Assembly (NCBI GenBank): GCA_027600665.1
Contig: JADGJL010000181.1
Location: 1 to 34,589, forward strand
DNA: 34,589 nt
Direction of reading: 5' to 3'
DNA from: Irineochytrium annulatum
Taxonomy: Eukaryota > Chytridiomycota > Chytridiomycetes > Chytridiales > Chytridiaceae
The notes beneath the pieces are model-generated. The model did not search any database and had not been told where the DNA came from. It saw only the letters and a program-made list of their open reading frames with translations. The first letter of the stretch is position 1, and every line of letters begins with the position of its first letter. This document shows, piece after piece, positions 32,490 through 34,589 of the stretch. The position numbers and the translations under genes are program-made.

Positions 32490-33494
32490 CCTCGTATGTG
32501 TAAATGTCGAATCATTATTATCGGCGCACTCGCGGCGAGACTTGATATTTCGTGTGATTAGATCAGCGCCGACGCTTTCTCGTAGGCTTTGATGTCTGTC
32601 TCGGTGATCGCGTCCGCGAGTACTCTGTGCACGTAGTTGAAGGTTCGCGCCGTTTGGTGCGATGATGATCGCGCACCCACAAGATCGTTGATTTCTTAAG
32701 GCGATTAAAGTGATTCCGGAATGGTTAGGAACTGTTCACCACAATTGTATCTCAATCGGCACTAGTTTCCTTTAGGACCAGCGACCTTGATGACCAATTT
32801 GCAGTGAAAGGCAGCCGACACTACATATGAATGTCTGATTGCTACACCCCGTTGCTTCTTTCACGTTGTGTTAAAAAGGCTTCATCATTACCACTCTGAC
32901 GGAACACACCGTTAGTTCTAAAGTTCTTCAATCGGCGACTGCCAATTCGACGATTCAGCCTGATTTACGCGGCCAGCGAAATAGGTCACCACACCTCCAG
33001 CGAGTTGCGACTTCGCCGGGGCGGCTTGCTGCACGCGGGTATTGCAGGAGATAAATCTAGATCCCGAATTACTGTTACATTTACTGAGAACAAACTACTA
33101 CGGCCTCCCCCCAACCTCCAGCATCTGCACTAGTTCTCTCCTGCACGGCCCATCCTCGCGTCTTGCACGTTACTCTCGTTCCATCAATCCGACGGACCTC
33201 GGCTGGCCAACCTCATCGTACCTGGTCCATCCGTTTCTGACAATCAGGTCCACCTCGTCATTCATCATTTTAGTCGTTCAATGTTAGTACTAAACATCTC
33301 TAAAAATCTCCCCGCGTTTAAACAAACAAACGGCAATCATATTCTGTATTGCAAGGCTGCATAGCTCTTCGAAATAAGGTGCAGCCGAGGTTATATTTAC
33401 TTCTACAACGAAGGTGAATATAGGATTCAATAAGCACAAAAATAAAATAGACGACAATCATCGCATAACAAAAGAGCCAGATTTACACCTTCGT
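32490..33494. other. Intergenic region downstream of eIF4G, nothing seen
   Basis: About 1 kb has no supported ORF, RNA or repeat. The end nearest 33494 is AT-rich and is the 3' flank of the minus-strand eIF4G gene. Confidence 0.4.
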
Positions 33495-34589
33495 TTAAGC
33501 AGCAACTGACGCTTCTATCACGCGAAGAAGCCCCTTCTTCTCAGCCCATGTCTTCAACTCCTCCTCCTCCCGCCGTCCCTCCGGCCAAAACAGCTTGAGG
33601 TCCTGGTCGCCGATCATCGACACAGCTGCCTCCTCGCCGTCGGACGTCACGACGGTCTTAATCATGGATGCAAGGACATCGACGGCCGGGGGGTTCCGCG
33701 ACTTGGACGCAATAATGGGTTCCAAAAGGGTAAGTGCCCAGCTCCATGAGAAGGTCGCCGAGTCGTTGAACATGAGCCGCCCAATGAACACGCCGGTGAA
33801 TGGGTAAGCTCCCGGGATATCAAGCGAAATGTCGTCCAAGGCCGATACCAGCTGTGTTAAGCTGACATAGAAGTTAATACCACTAATCGAAGCGTAAGTA
33901 ACCAGTCAGCCTCACCTCTCCTTCACATCCGCTTCCAAAAAGTTCCCGTTTTGGAGCATGAAGACGATGAGGTCGCCCGTCTTCTCAACCGCGTCCGGCT
34001 TCTTCTCCAAAGCGGCATTGTAGACCTTGGATATAAACTCCTGATCGTACTCATGCCCGTTCAACTCCTTATGCGTGAGCTCAAACTCATTCACGTCGAA
34101 GAGGTTGAACCATTCGGCAACCGCACCATCCATCTTCTTCTCCGCTGAAGCTTTCGTCAACTTCACGGGGCCCGGCGCCGGTGTATCCGGGGTAGTCTCC
34201 GGTGTAGGCGACGCACGACCGTTGTCCACCGACTTCTTACGCTCGGTGTTCTCGAGGACACTAAACGATATTATTAATCACAAGGGACCTGAAATCATCG
34301 AAGTACTTTAAGAAATTCACAAAATTTACCTAAACATATTCACCGGAGCCTTTGTCTTCTCCTCCTCCTTGGCAGCACCTGCGCCGCCGCCCCAGGTAGC
34401 ACCGCCGGGAGGGCCTAGGTGGAACGGGCCGGCCTTCTTCCCAAGATCAACCTTTCCGAATTTCGAGAGGCTGTCGTCGACTTGCCGGGACTGCTGCGGA
34501 CGGCTCTTCTCCGGCCCGACTGTCGACCAGCCGTCGGCGGCCATGCGAACATCCTGCGGACCGCCCCTCCCGCGATCACGGTCGGACAC
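33495..34589 (-). CDS. eIF4G: eIF4G C-terminal part, MA3 domain (5' end outside window)
   Basis: This is the scaffold of the cap-binding complex that links eIF4E, eIF4A and PABP. Only the C-terminal part is present, and the frame continues past the right edge. Exons 34330-34589, 33916-34260 and 33495-33861 join in phase; introns are 34261-34329 and 33862-33915. The first exon shows the fungal eIF4G linker that follows MIF4G: Arg/Gly-rich DRDRGRGGPQD, DGWSTVGP, SLSKFGKVDLGKK and VNMF. The second has a Pro/Thr segment and the start of the MA3 domain (AVAEWFNLFDVNEFELTHKE, IVFMLQNGNFLEADV). The third completes it (ALDDISLDIPGAYPFTGVFI, MFNDSATFSWSWALTLLEPI) and ends in the helical tail LLRVIEASVAA. 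There is no sign of breakage. Confidence 0.88.

Overview
The window is nuclear DNA from a fungus. It holds intron-rich protein genes on both strands. The introns are short GT..AG introns, mostly about 39 to 70 bp. I recognise a set of conserved eukaryotic genes: Nup192, Pub1/TIA-1, Vps18, Qcr6, MSH5, eIF4G and a heterotrimeric G-protein gamma subunit with a CaaX tail. Between them lie fungal-style secreted proteins: a GPI-type aspartic protease, a two-domain secreted Cu/Zn superoxide dismutase and an acidic GPI-like protein. Nothing in the sequence lets me name the phylum with confidence. I saw no rRNA, tRNA, CRISPR or organellar sequence.

Layout. Bases 1-998 hold at most one weak minus-strand ORF. 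A secreted aspartic protease lies on the minus strand at 999-2672. Divergent from it are the small four-exon G-gamma gene (3244-3666, +) and the very large NUP192 gene (3925-10268, +). QCR6 (10385-10718, -) converges on NUP192 and diverges from PUB1 (11100-12679, +). PUB1 converges on VPS18 (12755-16320, -) with only 75 bp between stop codons. VPS18 diverges from a COG4798-like SAM methyltransferase (16776-17820, +). Next comes an unusual Ras-like GTPase with an approximately 600-residue tail (18107-20841, +).

The second half is looser. About 2.2 kb (20842-23013) has no gene I can support. A secreted acidic protein follows (23014-24204, -). A 1.7 kb stretch then carries what looks like a decayed PIF/Harbinger-type transposase on the minus strand. 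MSH5 (25921-29910, +) and a tandem-domain secreted Cu/Zn SOD (30056-31198, +) are head-to-tail, 145 bp apart. A further 2.3 kb has only a weak minus-strand candidate gene. The 3' part of eIF4G (33495-34589, -) runs off the right edge.

There is no operon or obvious pathway cluster: these are independent housekeeping, meiotic, trafficking and secreted-protein genes. The most interesting items are four. The Ras-like protein has substitutions at the Ras positions 12, 13, 57, 61 and 117. The SOD has lost the canonical disulfide cysteines in both domains and gained the same alternative cysteine pair in both. The methyltransferase has a cysteine-rich insertion. Two genes, G-gamma and QCR6, can only be seen by joining very small exons. 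Splice models marked phase-checked were verified by exon length arithmetic; the others are approximate.
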